A stretch of DNA of 64,000 nt from Chloroflexi bacterium HGW-Chloroflexi-10 (GTDB taxonomy: Bacteria > Chloroflexota > Anaerolineae > Anaerolineales > Anaerolineaceae). Position 1 is the first letter of the stretch. Each line of letters begins with the position of its first letter. The stretch spans positions 81,196 through 145,195 of the forward strand of contig PHBZ01000008.1 of the NCBI GenBank assembly GCA_002840755.1, read 5' to 3'. The notes beneath the pieces were generated by a model. That model was not told the DNA's origin. It saw only the letters and a program-made list of their open reading frames with translations, and searched no databases. The translations under genes were made by a program, and so were the position numbers. Below are positions 25,687 to 34,121 of the stretch, piece by piece.

Positions 25687-26059
25687 CAATACGGAGTTTA
25701 TCGCTGTTCTTCAAAGTTTTGATCTGACTGTTCAGAAAATAGCCTTGGAAGCCCGCTCTCTCATATTTGATGTTTTACCTCAAACGGTTGAGGTTGTTTG
25801 GTCGCAGCAAAAGACCATGGGATACGGTACCGGTCCCAAGAAAATGTCTGAACATTTTTGTTGGATTGCGCCATATAAAAAACACGTCCTCCTTGGGTTT
25901 AACTACGGCAGTGAATTGGCCGACCCTGAGCATCTCCTCGAAGGCACAGGAAAGCTTTTTCGTCATATCCGCCTCGCCACGCCGGAGGATCTGCATAAAC
26001 CCGCAGTGCGTGCTCTGCTAAAACAGGCAGCAACGCATCGGGTCCCACCTCCGAAATAA
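25673..26059 (+). CDS. DUF1801 domain protein
   Basis: A 128-residue single-domain protein of the DUF1801/YdhG-like family. Family features are the N-terminal helix, VEVVWSQQKTMGYGTGPKKM and the strand-rich KKHVLLGFNYGSELADPEHLLEGTGKLFRHIRL. AGGAGG ends 5 bases before the ATG at 25673, so this start is secure. Function is unknown for the family. It is one of four DUF1801-type genes in the window (also 27452, 28082, 37739). Confidence 0.8.
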   Translation: MTKDDNTEFIAVLQSFDLTVQKIALEARSLIFDVLPQTVEVVWSQQKTMGYGTGPKKMSEHFCWIAPYKKHVLLGFNYGSELADPEHLLEGTGKLFRHIRLATPEDLHKPAVRALLKQAATHRVPPPK

Positions 26060-26160
26060 CGTAAGGGCGACGCATGCGTCGCCCCCTCTCGAAATAGGGT
26101 ACGGGCGAGGCAAGAGGAATCCGGCCAGCCTGTAACGTACCATCTTGCCTCGCCTTCCCT
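26060..26160. repeat. Two GGGCGA-type hairpins
   Basis: GGGCGACGCATGCGTCGCCC at 26065-26084 is a perfect 20-bp palindrome directly after the DUF1801 stop. A second hairpin pairs GGCGAGGCAAGA (26104-26115) with TCTTGCCTCGCC (26143-26154). A related but more diverged element lies near 27381-27451 and another at 48137-48200. These look like dispersed REP-like hairpins that may also terminate transcription. Confidence 0.75.
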
Positions 26161-26288
26161 GTCAGAATTCCCCCGCGGATTTCTAAAATATCACTCCTCA
26201 ATCGGGAAAAATTCCATATAATAAATATTGGGTCGCTGTTAATCTGGTTAATTTGGATAGGGTGCTATGAAAAGTGTAGGTAAATACA

Positions 26289-27245
26289 TTGGAAATATTG
26301 TCTTCCTCCCCATTTAGTGTTCGTCTGTTTGATCCTGCTCAAGACTTTCCTGCTCTGGTTGAGCTTGTCAATGCGATTGAGGCCGTTGACAGAAGCGGCG
26401 AGGCCACGACGGAAGATCAGCAGCGGGCACAATTATCCTGGCCGGGGCGTGATCTCCTGCGTGACCGCTGGGTCGTTACTGCAGCCGAGCAGCAAGATCA
26501 ACTGCTCGGGTATGGTGACTCGTGGAAAAAGCCAACCACGCCCACCGCCGATATCTACGTCGGTGTTCACCCTGTTTACCGCTGCCGTGGATTAGGTGGT
26601 GAACTGCTGCGGCGTATACTTGTTCGCGCTGGCGAGCAATGTGCAGCACACGTCGCGGTCTATGCAGATGCAAACAATTCTTCCTCCCAACACTTCCTTC
26701 GCCAACGTGGGTTCGCGGTTGCTGGCGCTTATTTTGAGCTGCATACCTCCATGCCTCACGTGATTGAAGTACCTCATTGGCCCGCAGGTTATACACTTCG
26801 CCGCTTTAGTGAGACACCCAACTTGCCCGGCCTGGTTGATACGCTCAACCGTAGTTATGGTGATCGCTTTGGGCATAAGATTACGACGGAAACGGAAATA
26901 CAGCGCCGGCTGGACCTGGATCCACACAGTATATCGAACATCTTGTTGTTGTTTGATGCGCAAGAAGCCCTTATCGGGGTTTGCAGAGTGCACCCGACAA
27001 ACAACGAACAGGCCAATCAGGATAGCATTACCGGTTACCTGGATGGGCCGGGTGTCGTGCCAACGCATCGGCAGGAGGGTCTCTACCGGTCACTTGCGCT
27101 CGCTGGAATGCAGCGCTTACGTGAGCTGGGACAAACGCAGATTGTACTGGAGTCATGGGGTGATGAAGAACATATTATTTCAGACTACATTGAACTGGGC
27201 TTTACCTGCCAACGGCATTTCCTGGCCTATCGACACAGTCTATAG
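26289..27245 (+). CDS. GNAT-type protein with two acetyltransferase-like halves
   Basis: A 318-residue protein. The N-terminal GNAT half (about 8-160) has the acetyl-CoA loop VYRCRGLGGELLRRI after strand IYVGVHP. The C-terminal half (about 165-315) has PTHRQEGLYRSLALAGMQRL, a weaker version of the same loop. Tandem GNAT folds are known in mycothiol synthase and in several stress proteins; the substrate is unknown here. The only in-frame upstream start is TTG at 26289; another TTG is at 26298. It lies outside the minus-strand accessory block and reads toward it. Confidence 0.8.
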   Translation: MEILSSSPFSVRLFDPAQDFPALVELVNAIEAVDRSGEATTEDQQRAQLSWPGRDLLRDRWVVTAAEQQDQLLGYGDSWKKPTTPTADIYVGVHPVYRCRGLGGELLRRILVRAGEQCAAHVAVYADANNSSSQHFLRQRGFAVAGAYFELHTSMPHVIEVPHWPAGYTLRRFSETPNLPGLVDTLNRSYGDRFGHKITTETEIQRRLDLDPHSISNILLLFDAQEALIGVCRVHPTNNEQANQDSITGYLDGPGVVPTHRQEGLYRSLALAGMQRLRELGQTQIVLESWGDEEHIISDYIELGFTCQRHFLAYRHSL

Positions 27246-27451
27246 CACTCCTGCCTTTGGACGCATCCACTTCAATTAACCTGTTTATCTCAACCCATAT
27301 CATAAAAAAACCACAATCATTTAATCATATCGAATCATAACTGTGGGTATGCAGGAAAGAACAATCCGACCCCCAAAAATGCGTAGGGGCGAAGCATCCG
27401 GAATCGTGTCCCTATCGAAATCTAATAGATTATCTCCGCATTCCTCGCCCG
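27246..27451. other. Convergent intergenic region with a diverged GGGCGA element
   Basis: No gene. It holds GGGGCGAAGCATCCGGA near 27383 and a loosely complementary CCGCATTCCTCGCCCG near 27438, resembling the hairpins at 26065-26154. It separates the rightward GNAT gene from the start of the minus-strand gene array. Confidence 0.5.
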
Positions 27452-27934
27452 TTATTGCCCCACCGCTTTCTTCACAAGCTCGCTGATCCTTGCCTCTTCG
27501 GTGGCAGTCAACTTGGTCAGTCCGTAAGCGACCGGCCAGAAGGCGCCTTCATCAATGTTCGCCGCGTCGCTGAAGCCTAACGTCGCGTACCGCGTGTTGA
27601 ACTTCTGCGCGCTTTGGAAGAAGCAAACAACCTTGCCGTCCTTGGCGTACGCTGGCATCCCGTACCACGTTTTTGGCAAAAGGACTGGCGCGCTGGCTTT
27701 GATGATCGCATGCAGCTTCTCGGCCATGCTGCGATCCGGTTCCTCCATCGTGGCGATTGCTGCGAGCACGGCGCTTTCCCCGGCCTCCTTGTCCTTGCTC
27801 GCGCGCGCTTCCGCCTTTAGCTCCTTGGCGCGCTCCTTCATCGCGGCTTTTTCCTCATCGGTGAATCCCTTGGACTCCTTGTTGATCGCCGTAGAGCTCT
27901 TGGCGGACTTTTGTGTGTCCTTCGTTGGGCTCAT
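27452..27934 (-). CDS. DUF1801-type protein with charged N-terminal extension
   Basis: 160 residues. Residues 1-50 are a Lys/Glu/Ala-rich, probably disordered or coiled extension. Residues 55-158 form the DUF1801-like domain, with [61 protein letters not shown] lies just before the ATG, giving a firm start. The molecular role of the family is unknown. It is the leftmost gene of the minus-strand accessory array. Confidence 0.8.
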   Translation of the reverse strand: MSPTKDTQKSAKSSTAINKESKGFTDEEKAAMKERAKELKAEARASKDKEAGESAVLAAIATMEEPDRSMAEKLHAIIKASAPVLLPKTWYGMPAYAKDGKVVCFFQSAQKFNTRYATLGFSDAANIDEGAFWPVAYGLTKLTATEEARISELVKKAVGQ

Positions 27935-28081
27935 ACAAACCTCCTTAAAGTTTGATTGTTTGCCTTTGTAGCAAAGTTTTCAACCATCCCTTATGGATGG
28001 CTAGTTTATTGTAGAACGCTCATTCTTGAGCGTCAAGATAAATATTATCGCATTAGGTCGGCGTATAACTACTGCAAGATG

Positions 28082-28531
28082 TTATTTATTCGATTTTGCC
28101 TGTATCTTGGCATCCTCTTGCGCTTGTTTTTTGGCGCGTTCCACTGCTTCGACAATCAATTTATTCAGTATCGTCATATCTACATCAGCTAAACGCTTGA
28201 TGTATAAACATCCTTTGCCAAGTGAGTGCTTGCCTAATTTCGCCAGTAGCTCGTCGTGTTGTTCCCAACCGCTTAGCATGTAGAGGGTCAGGGTTTGTTT
28301 GCGTGGCGAAAGTCCTGCAAGGAACCAGTCTCCTTCACGACCACTTTTACCAACATAATGGTAATCACCAAAACCGATAATACTATCGCCCCACATCCTG
28401 GCTTCAGTTTTGGTCGCTTCTTGCATCATTTTAAAAAGCAAGTAGGTATCTTTGCGTTTCGTTTCATCTGGGATGCTATCCAGAAATTCATTGACGCTGG
28501 CATCGGTGACTTTTGTTTTTAGCTCTGCCAT
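28082..28531 (-). CDS. DUF1801 domain protein
   Basis: 149 residues. MAELKTKVTDASVNEFLDSIPDETKRKD is the classical DUF1801 N-terminus, followed by MMQEATKTEARMWGDSIIGFGDYHYVG and a Lys-rich tail. The start is supported by AAAGGAG shortly upstream. A GCCCAAC motif (28614-28620, GTTGGGC on the coding strand) lies about 85 bases upstream of the ATG, a pattern shared with other genes of the array. Function is unknown. Confidence 0.85.
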   Translation of the reverse strand: MAELKTKVTDASVNEFLDSIPDETKRKDTYLLFKMMQEATKTEARMWGDSIIGFGDYHYVGKSGREGDWFLAGLSPRKQTLTLYMLSGWEQHDELLAKLGKHSLGKGCLYIKRLADVDMTILNKLIVEAVERAKKQAQEDAKIQAKSNK

Positions 28532-28912
28532 ATACTAACTCCTTTGGGTATTCCGGTGAGGCGTTCAATGTTCATATTGGGGTATTACTCAGAATTTGAA
28601 CTACGTCTATGCCGCCCAACGGCTTTTACTTAACTGACGATAGTATGACACAACTTGGACAGTATCACAAAAATGCCGTCCATGCTTTAAGCATATTCCA
28701 CATACCCAAAACAGAGAGATGCACTTACCGGCCCGGGAAGTGCATTCACAGGCAAAAATCTACCACGTTGGTAAGCTACAGAAAGTGCGTTTCTCTTTTT
28801 TTAACGGAATGCCCCCAAGAGAGATGCACTTACCGGCAAGGGAAATCCATTGGACTGTATTAGAAACCAGCCACAAACACTTTCTCTATTCGTGATTGAA
28901 TAGATCAAAACT
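28532..28912. other. Intergenic region with boundary motif and hairpin repeats
   Basis: No gene. It contains the GCCCAAC boundary motif at 28614-28620, one full AGAGAGATGCACTT hairpin unit (28713-28796) and a truncated one (28818-about 28850). The hairpin units sit directly downstream of the minus-strand gene 28913-29302. Confidence 0.7.
28713..28850. repeat. AGAGA hairpin repeat, one full and one truncated unit
   Basis: Full unit 28713-28796 runs from AGAGAGATGCACTTACCGG to AAGTGCGTTTCTCT. The second unit starts at 28818 and loses similarity after about 30 bases. In full units the two ends pair as an ~18-bp stem with G-T pairs and a one-base bulge. Confidence 0.85.
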
Positions 28913-29302
28913 TCATAATTCTTTGATCAGATTTTCATATCGAGAAACCCATTCTTTTCCTTTTTCTGTAGCGATCAAAAAAATATCAAACGGGTTGACA
29001 TCTGAGTTATTGTATTGAGCAATCCGCAAAAGGAGTTCTTCTTGGCTCAATCTGATCATCTCAAATGGGCCTTTCACTTTGCCCCATGTGGCAAGGCTGC
29101 AATAATTTTGACTAATGAGTTCATTAACAATCTGAAAGGTGCCACGGATAGCTTCTTCAGCATCCTTTATACCTCTATTCTCGACGATATCTTTCCTGAT
29201 ATGAGCGATGTAAAATAGATCCCGTTCAGCTTCAAGGAGAATGTCAGCCTTCATACATCCAATTGTCCCAGTTTTGACCAAATCATTATATGAATTTGAC
29301 AT
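28913..29302 (-). CDS. Hypothetical protein
   Basis: 129 residues, no recognised family. The composition is that of a soluble alpha-rich protein with YNDLVKTGTIGCMKADILLEAERDLFYIAHIRKDI at the N-terminus and IFLIATEKGKEWVSRYENLIKEL at the C-terminus. The ATG at 29302 follows AAAGGA; an in-frame start at 29335 would begin inside the boundary motif GCCTAGC (29318-29324). A cassette-like passenger gene is inferred from position. Confidence 0.6.
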   Translation of the reverse strand: MSNSYNDLVKTGTIGCMKADILLEAERDLFYIAHIRKDIVENRGIKDAEEAIRGTFQIVNELISQNYCSLATWGKVKGPFEMIRLSQEELLLRIAQYNNSDVNPFDIFLIATEKGKEWVSRYENLIKEL

Positions 29303-29409
29303 AATAATTCCTTTGCCGCCTAGCGTTAACATCACTTGTCATGCGTTTTTAATCTGAGAATTGCTTGAATCAGGTCAAAATGCGCCATACACCATCATGC
29401 GTATCACGG

Positions 29410-29544
29410 TCAAGTGCATGTGGGTTTTGGTGGATATTCCTTTGAAAATAGTATCATAATCGGATAGTCTTTAATCAAAAAATCATGGATGATCAAATTC
29501 CCATTCTCATGGGTTGTAAGTAATTCATGTTCAAAATCGATCAT
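29410..29544 (-). CDS. Short ORF or 5' gene remnant (44 aa)
   Basis: ATG at 29544 opens MIDFEHELLTTHENGNLIIHDFLIKDYPIMILFSKEYPPKPTCT, ending at TGA (29412-29410). The start is 21 bases after the TATACT of a well-formed extended -10 on the same strand. The sequence looks coding, but it ends abruptly, so it may be a truncated gene. No family was recognised. Confidence 0.4.
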   Translation of the reverse strand: MIDFEHELLTTHENGNLIIHDFLIKDYPIMILFSKEYPPKPTCT

Positions 29545-29564
29545 ACAAATTAATTAATATGCTA

Positions 29565-29573
29565 AGTATAGCA
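29565..29573 (-). promoter_or_regulatory. Recurring extended -10 promoter element
   Basis: On the minus strand this reads TGCTATACT (TATACT at 29570-29565), an extended -10. The same word, with small changes, occurs at about 36267, 38263, 41020, 46524 and 47291, in the first four cases next to hairpin repeats. Confidence 0.6.
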
Positions 29574-29617
29574 TCGGTTTTTTTTGCCAATGAAAATTCA
29601 ACAGCCGGAATGCCCCA

Positions 29618-29700
29618 AGAGAGATGCACTTACCGGCCTGGGGAAGTTCAATCACACGCAAACCTACCAGGTTGGCCCTCTATCGAAAGTGCGTTTCTCT
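29618..29700. repeat. AGAGA hairpin repeat, single unit
   Basis: The unit runs from AGAGAGATGCACTTACCGG to AAAGTGCGTTTCTCT and has a more diverged centre than other units. It starts 11 bases beyond the stop of the GerMN lipoprotein gene and precedes the extended -10 element at 29565. Confidence 0.85.
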
Positions 29701-29711
29701 TCTCCTGGGCG

Positions 29712-30389
29712 TCAGGGTAACCCATCAGCATGCTCATTCATGTACTTTTCAATTTCATCACGAGTGAATACATAGTCAGCAGGCTTGGCATCTAAACTAT
29801 TGGAGATACCTGAATTGCCAATCGTATCTCCATTCAGCGATACGGAAGCGGTTTGCACAGAGGCATTCGCAAACACCGTCATAAGTATCTGCATGCTTGC
29901 AGCAATAAGCGTGACGTCCCCCACTCCAAAATACTCACCTTGCAATACCACATCTGCAAATCCATCGCGAAAAGTGACATCGACAATTTCCACATCGTTG
30001 CTTATCCAACCGTTTCTATCATCATCTAGAGCGGCTTCTACTGCCGTCTTAACGTCGGTAGCAGTATCGAGGCTATAGGTTAAGTCAGAAAATGTTGGTG
30101 CAAGGATATAAGTATCCGGCAATATCACCACACTTCCTTCAGGCAGGGGGTTTTCAGCACTCGTCACAAAGTAGTAATAAACGATCTGCTCTGAATTCGG
30201 AATAGAAGGATCTGTGTATGGGGTTGCAGATTGTGGAGTTTCACTGGGGAGTAAAGTTGCAGTAGAAAGCGGAGCACTGGTGGGTGCGGGTGCCATAGTC
30301 TTGGTTGATTCAAGTACTGGCGTTGCTGGAACACCACATCCGGAAAGCATAAATAGTATTAATGGTAAAACAAGCAGGTTTTTTTTCAT
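29712..30389 (-). CDS. Lipoprotein with GerMN-like domain
   Basis: 225 residues with a lipoprotein signal (MKKNLLVLPLILFMLSGC, Cys at residue 18), a Thr/Pro/Ser-rich linker to about residue 70, and a GerMN-type domain (about 85-200). The domain shows VEIVDVTFRDGFADVVLQGEYFG and MTVFANASVQTASVSLNGDTIGN. GerMN domains occur in spore-germination and cell-surface lipoproteins; a sporulation role is not implied here. GGAGAT precedes the ATG. A ~115-bp copy of its 3' end lies at 33018-33132 beyond the IS element. Confidence 0.8.
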   Translation of the reverse strand: MKKNLLVLPLILFMLSGCGVPATPVLESTKTMAPAPTSAPLSTATLLPSETPQSATPYTDPSIPNSEQIVYYYFVTSAENPLPEGSVVILPDTYILAPTFSDLTYSLDTATDVKTAVEAALDDDRNGWISNDVEIVDVTFRDGFADVVLQGEYFGVGDVTLIAASMQILMTVFANASVQTASVSLNGDTIGNSGISNSLDAKPADYVFTRDEIEKYMNEHADGLP

Positions 30390-30544
30390 TTTTCATCTCC
30401 TGTCATTTGAAGACGAATAGTAAGCAAATAAGGTTCCTTAAAAAGAAAAAAGGCACAATTTGTGACCGTGACCGGTATAAATTGGTTTTCTAATTCCGAA
30501 GCTTATTTAAAAGTTAAAAAAATGATAATACGATCGTGAATTTT

Positions 30545-31225
30545 TTAATAGCTGATTGCAGCCGGAACATTCTTGGCGGCCATCACACACAACTTCATGT
30601 CATTCAAGCCAAACATTCCCTTGAAATAATTCTTTTCCTTATTGATTTTGGCCAGAGCCCCATAAACAATTGTATAATCAGCATTCGCTACTTTTTCAAC
30701 AGTATCAAAAGGGGAATCTACCAGCAATCGGGCAAAGTTTGCTCCTACCCACTTAATCCTGGAGACATCAGTAAGTTTCGTCAATTCCAGTATTTCATCG
30801 TATGATATCCCCGTTTTTTTGCACAAATCTTTTCTTTCAGCAACTGTTCTTATGCAATAAAATAATTGCTTTGTGTTTTTAATCGCAAGTTGCTCAAGTT
30901 TTTCTACAGTTTCCTTCTTTATGCCTGGAAATTCCGAAAGAGCCACCGGCTTTGGCTGGCTGCTCGCGATTTCTCTTCTCAGGATGGATAGGTACTCTAT
31001 CGATAATCCGGATTTATGCGCAAAAGCCTTTACCTTATCGGGGGTTTTCAAAAGCGTTAAAATATCATTCAGATTATTAATGCCGCACTCTCTAAGAATT
31101 CTAAAACGGTTTTCAATATCATCTTTAATGATTTTTCTACTCGGCAGTAATTCGGTATTCTGTAATTCTTCCTCATAAGTTGACAAAGAAATTGATGCCA
31201 GGTCAATGTAATAATGATCATCCAC
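30545..31225 (-). CDS. Helix-hairpin-helix protein, DUF4332-like
   Basis: 226 residues starting at GTG 31225, which follows TGGAGG by 6 bases; the frame is open to 31261 without a ribosome site. It contains two related helical modules with IKKETVEKLEQLAIKNTKQLFYCIRTVAERKDLCKKTGISYDEILELTKLTDVSRIKWVGANFARLLVDSPFDTVEKVANAD. These resemble DUF4332/HhH repeats similar to those of topoisomerase VI or radA-type proteins. A nucleic-acid-binding role is possible but unproven. A GCCTGAC motif at 31275-31281 lies 50 bases upstream of the start. Confidence 0.6.
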   Translation of the reverse strand: MDDHYYIDLASISLSTYEEELQNTELLPSRKIIKDDIENRFRILRECGINNLNDILTLLKTPDKVKAFAHKSGLSIEYLSILRREIASSQPKPVALSEFPGIKKETVEKLEQLAIKNTKQLFYCIRTVAERKDLCKKTGISYDEILELTKLTDVSRIKWVGANFARLLVDSPFDTVEKVANADYTIVYGALAKINKEKNYFKGMFGLNDMKLCVMAAKNVPAAISY

Positions 31226-31489
31226 GATAAGCCTCCATTTCAACTTTATTACTACAACCACAATCCCGGGAACTGCCTGACGTTCCCTCTGTGAGACGAA
31301 GTCTCCATATGAGACGTGGTCCCCGACGCGAAGCGGAGTGGGGCATAGGGCAGGTGCGACTACTGTGTTAACGGATATTATAAAGGCTCAAATGAAGGAA
31401 AGTATTGATTAAATTATAAAAAAGTATAATAGTCATCTATTGGTAATAAAATGGATTTTTTAATTGATTTTGGGCTGAGGTAACGTAAA

Positions 31490-32542
31490 TTGGGTATGCG
31501 TGATTTGAATGTTTCCCTTATTTTAGAACAACTCAATAGTCTTTCCGATGCTGAGAAGCATGAAATTATTGCTATTCTCAATCGTTCGCTTATCGGGCAA
31601 GAATTAAGTGAAGACTTTAACCGTGAGGAACTCACTGATAAACGATTTTCTCACGACCGAAAATGCCCTCATTGTGTTTCGGCAAATATTGTAAAAAACG
31701 GTAATCACAACGGGCGGCAACGGTTTTTATGCAAGGATTGTCATAAAACATTCGGTGAAACAACCAACACGGTACTCCATTCCACAAAAAAAGACATTGG
31801 ACAATGGGTTAAATTCGCTTGGTGCATGGTTCGTGGGTTCTCTCTACGCCGTTGTCACGATGAAGTTGAAATTTCAGCGCGTACCGCCTTCTTTTGGAGG
31901 CATAAAATTCTGTTCGCTATCTCCAAAATCCTTAAAACTGATAAAGTTGATGGCGTAGTTGAAACTGATGAGACCTACTTTTTAGAATCGGTAAAAGGTA
32001 AGCGCGGAATTGATTGGCTGAAAATCGGGCGAACCGCACGCAAACGGGGAGGGTCTGCTGAAAAACGCGGCATTTCCGATGAGCAAGTTTGTGTCATTTG
32101 CAGTTTAGACCGCATCGAGAATATTTTATCTGAAGCTACTGGCAAGAGTCGCCCAAAGAAGACTGATATTGAACGATTCTTTTATGGTCGGCTTGTTACA
32201 AATTCGGTGCTTTGTACCGATGAGCATAGCAGTTATAAGGCATTTGCAAAGTCTCAGGGCATCCAAATCAAGCAAATCCCCTCTGGTAAGCACAAACTCG
32301 GCATTTATCATATTCAACACGTCAATTCTTACCACAGCCACCTGAAAGGCTGGATGAAACGATTTAATGGCGTAGCAACAAAATACCTAAACAACTATCT
32401 TAGCTGGTTCAAATGGTTAACCTTACGAAAAGGTTTGCGAGAACGCGATAATTCTCAAAAAATTATTGCTACTTCTTATATGGTTGATTATACAATCAGG
32501 TGGGAAGACTTCAGACTGATAACAGAAGCATTCTTAAATTAA
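31490..32542 (+). CDS. IS1595 family transposase
   Basis: 350 residues. An N-terminal zinc-ribbon (CPHCVSANIVKNGNHNGRQRFLCKDC, about residues 59-84) is followed by an ISXO2-like DDE domain. The latter shows DGVVETDETYF near 160, CTDEHSSYKAF near 245, and a downstream His/Asn-rich motif (YHIQHVNSYHSHLKGWM), the DDN/H-type catalytic set of this family. TTG at 31490 lies 9 bases after GAGG; ATG at 31496 is an alternative. It moves the element by cut-and-paste or replicative transfer. Confidence 0.93.
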   Translation: MGMRDLNVSLILEQLNSLSDAEKHEIIAILNRSLIGQELSEDFNREELTDKRFSHDRKCPHCVSANIVKNGNHNGRQRFLCKDCHKTFGETTNTVLHSTKKDIGQWVKFAWCMVRGFSLRRCHDEVEISARTAFFWRHKILFAISKILKTDKVDGVVETDETYFLESVKGKRGIDWLKIGRTARKRGGSAEKRGISDEQVCVICSLDRIENILSEATGKSRPKKTDIERFFYGRLVTNSVLCTDEHSSYKAFAKSQGIQIKQIPSGKHKLGIYHIQHVNSYHSHLKGWMKRFNGVATKYLNNYLSWFKWLTLRKGLRERDNSQKIIATSYMVDYTIRWEDFRLITEAFLN

Positions 32543-32561
32543 AGGCTGTATAATTTCTTCT

Positions 32562-32900
32562 ATGAGCGTTCACGAACTAGAATCATTGGTAAAAAAGCTC
32601 ACCAAAATCTCATTAATAAATTTCGCCATTTACACGTTGATAGCGATAATAATTGGCGGTGACGCAGTTAATGGTTACGCAAAAGATGGGCATTATTTCT
32701 TGCGACTTGGCGGGTATATAAACGAGGTAGGTTATTCCTTGTTTTTATACAGCAAAATTCATACTTATATTCTCATAACGAATTATGCACTATTATTTTT
32801 ATTAATAATCTATTATTACATCGTAAAGGGAAATAAAAACAGCAGTGCCAAATCCAATCGTTTGACAGATAAAGCAAAATATAGTCATAAAAAAAGGTAA
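32562..32900 (+). CDS. Passenger small membrane protein of the IS
   Basis: 112 residues with two to three hydrophobic segments (about 18-32 and 70-88) and a basic C-terminus. It has the segment GGDAVNGYAKDGHYFLRLGGYINEVGYSLFLYSKIHTY. It starts 19 bases after the transposase stop inside the inverted repeats, so it travels with the IS. From memory, similar small membrane proteins accompany other IS1595-type transposases; this was not checked. Function is unknown. Confidence 0.75.
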   Translation: MSVHELESLVKKLTKISLINFAIYTLIAIIIGGDAVNGYAKDGHYFLRLGGYINEVGYSLFLYSKIHTYILITNYALLFLLIIYYYIVKGNKNSSAKSNRLTDKAKYSHKKR

Positions 32901-32902
32901 AA

Positions 32903-32940
32903 AAACGTCTATTCCTTAAAATGGAACAGACGGTTTTTTT
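32903..32940 (+). terminator. Hairpin terminator at the right end of the IS
   Basis: An A-run and AACGTCTATTCC pair through a TTAAAA loop with TGGAACAGACGGTT, followed by a run of T. It ends transcription of the two IS genes and, given A and T runs on both sides, could work in both directions. Confidence 0.85.
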
Positions 32941-33017
32941 CTGAATGAAATCAATACTTTACTTCAGTTGAGCCATTATAAATTAAAAAGGCCATCATAC
33001 TTTTTTATAAACGCTTG

Positions 33018-33132
33018 GGCGTCAAGGTAACACAATAGCATGCTCGTTCATGTACTTCTCAATTTCATCACGAGTGAGTACATAATCAGCAGGCTTGGCA
33101 TCTAAACGAATCGAGATACCTGAATTGCCAGA
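33018..33132 (-). pseudogene. Duplicated 3' fragment of the GerMN lipoprotein gene
   Basis: About 115 bases match the last ~115 bases of the gene at 29712-30389 closely. Shared words include GCATGCTC(A/G)TTCATGTACTT, AATTTCATCACGAGTGA and GCAGGCTTGGCATCTAAAC. The corresponding peptide would be a variant of the tail ending KPADYVFTRDEIEKYMNEHA. There is no start codon or upstream part, so it is a remnant. Its location just right of the IS suggests an older partial duplication, not the IS target. Confidence 0.8.
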
Positions 33133-33198
33133 GGAATCATAATGTTATTCCTCTGCAAGCAGAAACATGGCAAAACCCTGCCCCTGTCAGTCCAAAAT

Positions 33199-33813
33199 TC
33201 AGACCCTTAGCGAGCCACGGAATCCCCTGGCGGCATAGAAGGAAGGCGCACTGTTATGAAACACAAAGACATGCTCGTAGCGACGGTCGCAAAAGAGGGC
33301 GCCGCCGAGTTTTCTAATTTCAGTAGGTGTTTTCACCCAGCTCTCCGTTTTCGTATCGAAATTCCCAAGCTGCTGTAATGCCCGGTATTCTTCTTCTGTT
33401 AAAAGCTCAATGCCCATAGCGGCAGCGAGATCAATCACGTTGCCGGCTGGGTGAACACCTTTCTTTTCTCTTTCTTCCTGTGCTTCTCCGTCGTAGCACA
33501 TACTTCGACGGCCTATAGGGCTTTCCGCTGAACAATCATAAAAAATGTATTCGCCCGTCTTTTTATCATAACCAACAACATCCGGCTCACCGCCCGTGCC
33601 CTCCATTGCATTAAGTGACACCAGTTTTTCAGGATGAGCTTCCAGGCTTGATTGTATTTTGGACCATTCAATACCATTGTGGCGGTTCATATTTTTCTCA
33701 AAACGAACCTTCAATGTTTTGAGTAGTTCTTTAAGTTGTTCTGCTGATAATTCCAAATTTATCTCAATTTTTGGAATGGGTTTACCACTACCTTTTGAAG
33801 ATTTTTTTGCCAT
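33199..33813 (-). CDS. DUF4256 family protein
   Basis: 204 residues, full length for DUF4256. Family hallmarks are LKTLKVRFEKNMNRHNGIEWSKIQSSLEAHPEKLVSLNAMEGTGGEPDVVGYDKKTGEYIFYDCSAESPIGRRSMCYDGEAQ, and the C-terminal YEHVFVFHNSAPSFYAARGFRGSLRV. The start at 33813 follows AAGGAG. It is a stand-alone cytosolic protein with no known function. It lies alone in its orientation-consistent slot of the array. Confidence 0.85.
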   Translation of the reverse strand: MAKKSSKGSGKPIPKIEINLELSAEQLKELLKTLKVRFEKNMNRHNGIEWSKIQSSLEAHPEKLVSLNAMEGTGGEPDVVGYDKKTGEYIFYDCSAESPIGRRSMCYDGEAQEEREKKGVHPAGNVIDLAAAMGIELLTEEEYRALQQLGNFDTKTESWVKTPTEIRKLGGALFCDRRYEHVFVFHNSAPSFYAARGFRGSLRV

Positions 33814-34121
33814 GAATTGACTCCTTTTAATCGCTATTCATGTTGTTCATACTTTTATTTTATCGCTGGGTGTCTGTGTGCCAGTTGTGTAATTCCCTAT
33901 AGTTATTTTACAAGCTCAGAGCCGCTGCTTCAAGCACATTGATCACCTTTTCTAAACAGTGATGCGCATCCGGCTCGAAAGTGGAATCCTGCCAGGAATC
34001 GCGTACGCAAAACGTCCCACTTGTCGGCTGCACGCTTTTTTAGGCGCGGTTTACCTGACAAATAAAAAGTACCTTCCCCAAAAATGAACCTTTATTGTCG
34101 CGGTTTCTTATGCCTGGCAGC
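33814..34121. other. Intergenic region with a gene remnant
   Basis: No intact gene. A coding-like 3' remnant is at 33908-34036. Nothing else was recognised. Confidence 0.5.
33908..34036 (-). pseudogene. C-terminal remnant of an unidentified gene
   Basis: On the minus strand the frame SVQPTSGTFCVRDSWQDSTFEPDAHHCLEKVINVLEAAALSL runs for 42 codons from 34036 to a TAA at 33910-33908. It is preceded in frame by a stop and has no start codon. It reads like the end of a real protein. The family was not identified with confidence. Confidence 0.45.

Larger units (their letters stand above)
29303..29711. other. Intergenic region with boundary motif, short ORF, promoter and hairpin unit
   Basis: From right to left (transcription direction) it holds an AGAGA hairpin unit, an extended -10 promoter, a 44-codon ORF and the degenerate boundary motif GCCTAGC at 29318-29324. 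All are listed separately where supported. Confidence 0.6.
31385..32974 (+). mobile_element. IS1595-type insertion sequence, complete with 8-bp target duplication
   Basis: Terminal inverted repeats of 26 bp: GGCTCAAATGAAGGAAAGTATTGATT (31385-31410) and its complement at 32949-32974, with 24 of 26 positions matching. The flanking 8-mers at 31377-31384 and 32975-32982 are identical (ATTATAAA), as expected for the 8-bp target duplications of the IS1595 family. Inside are a transposase, a small membrane-protein gene and a terminator hairpin. All parts look intact, suggesting a recent insertion into the minus-strand gene array. Confidence 0.93.

Noticed and set aside
29712..30389. Sporulation gene (GerM)
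   Set aside because: Only the GerMN-like domain is shared; the lipoprotein lies among accessory genes and no sporulation genes are present.
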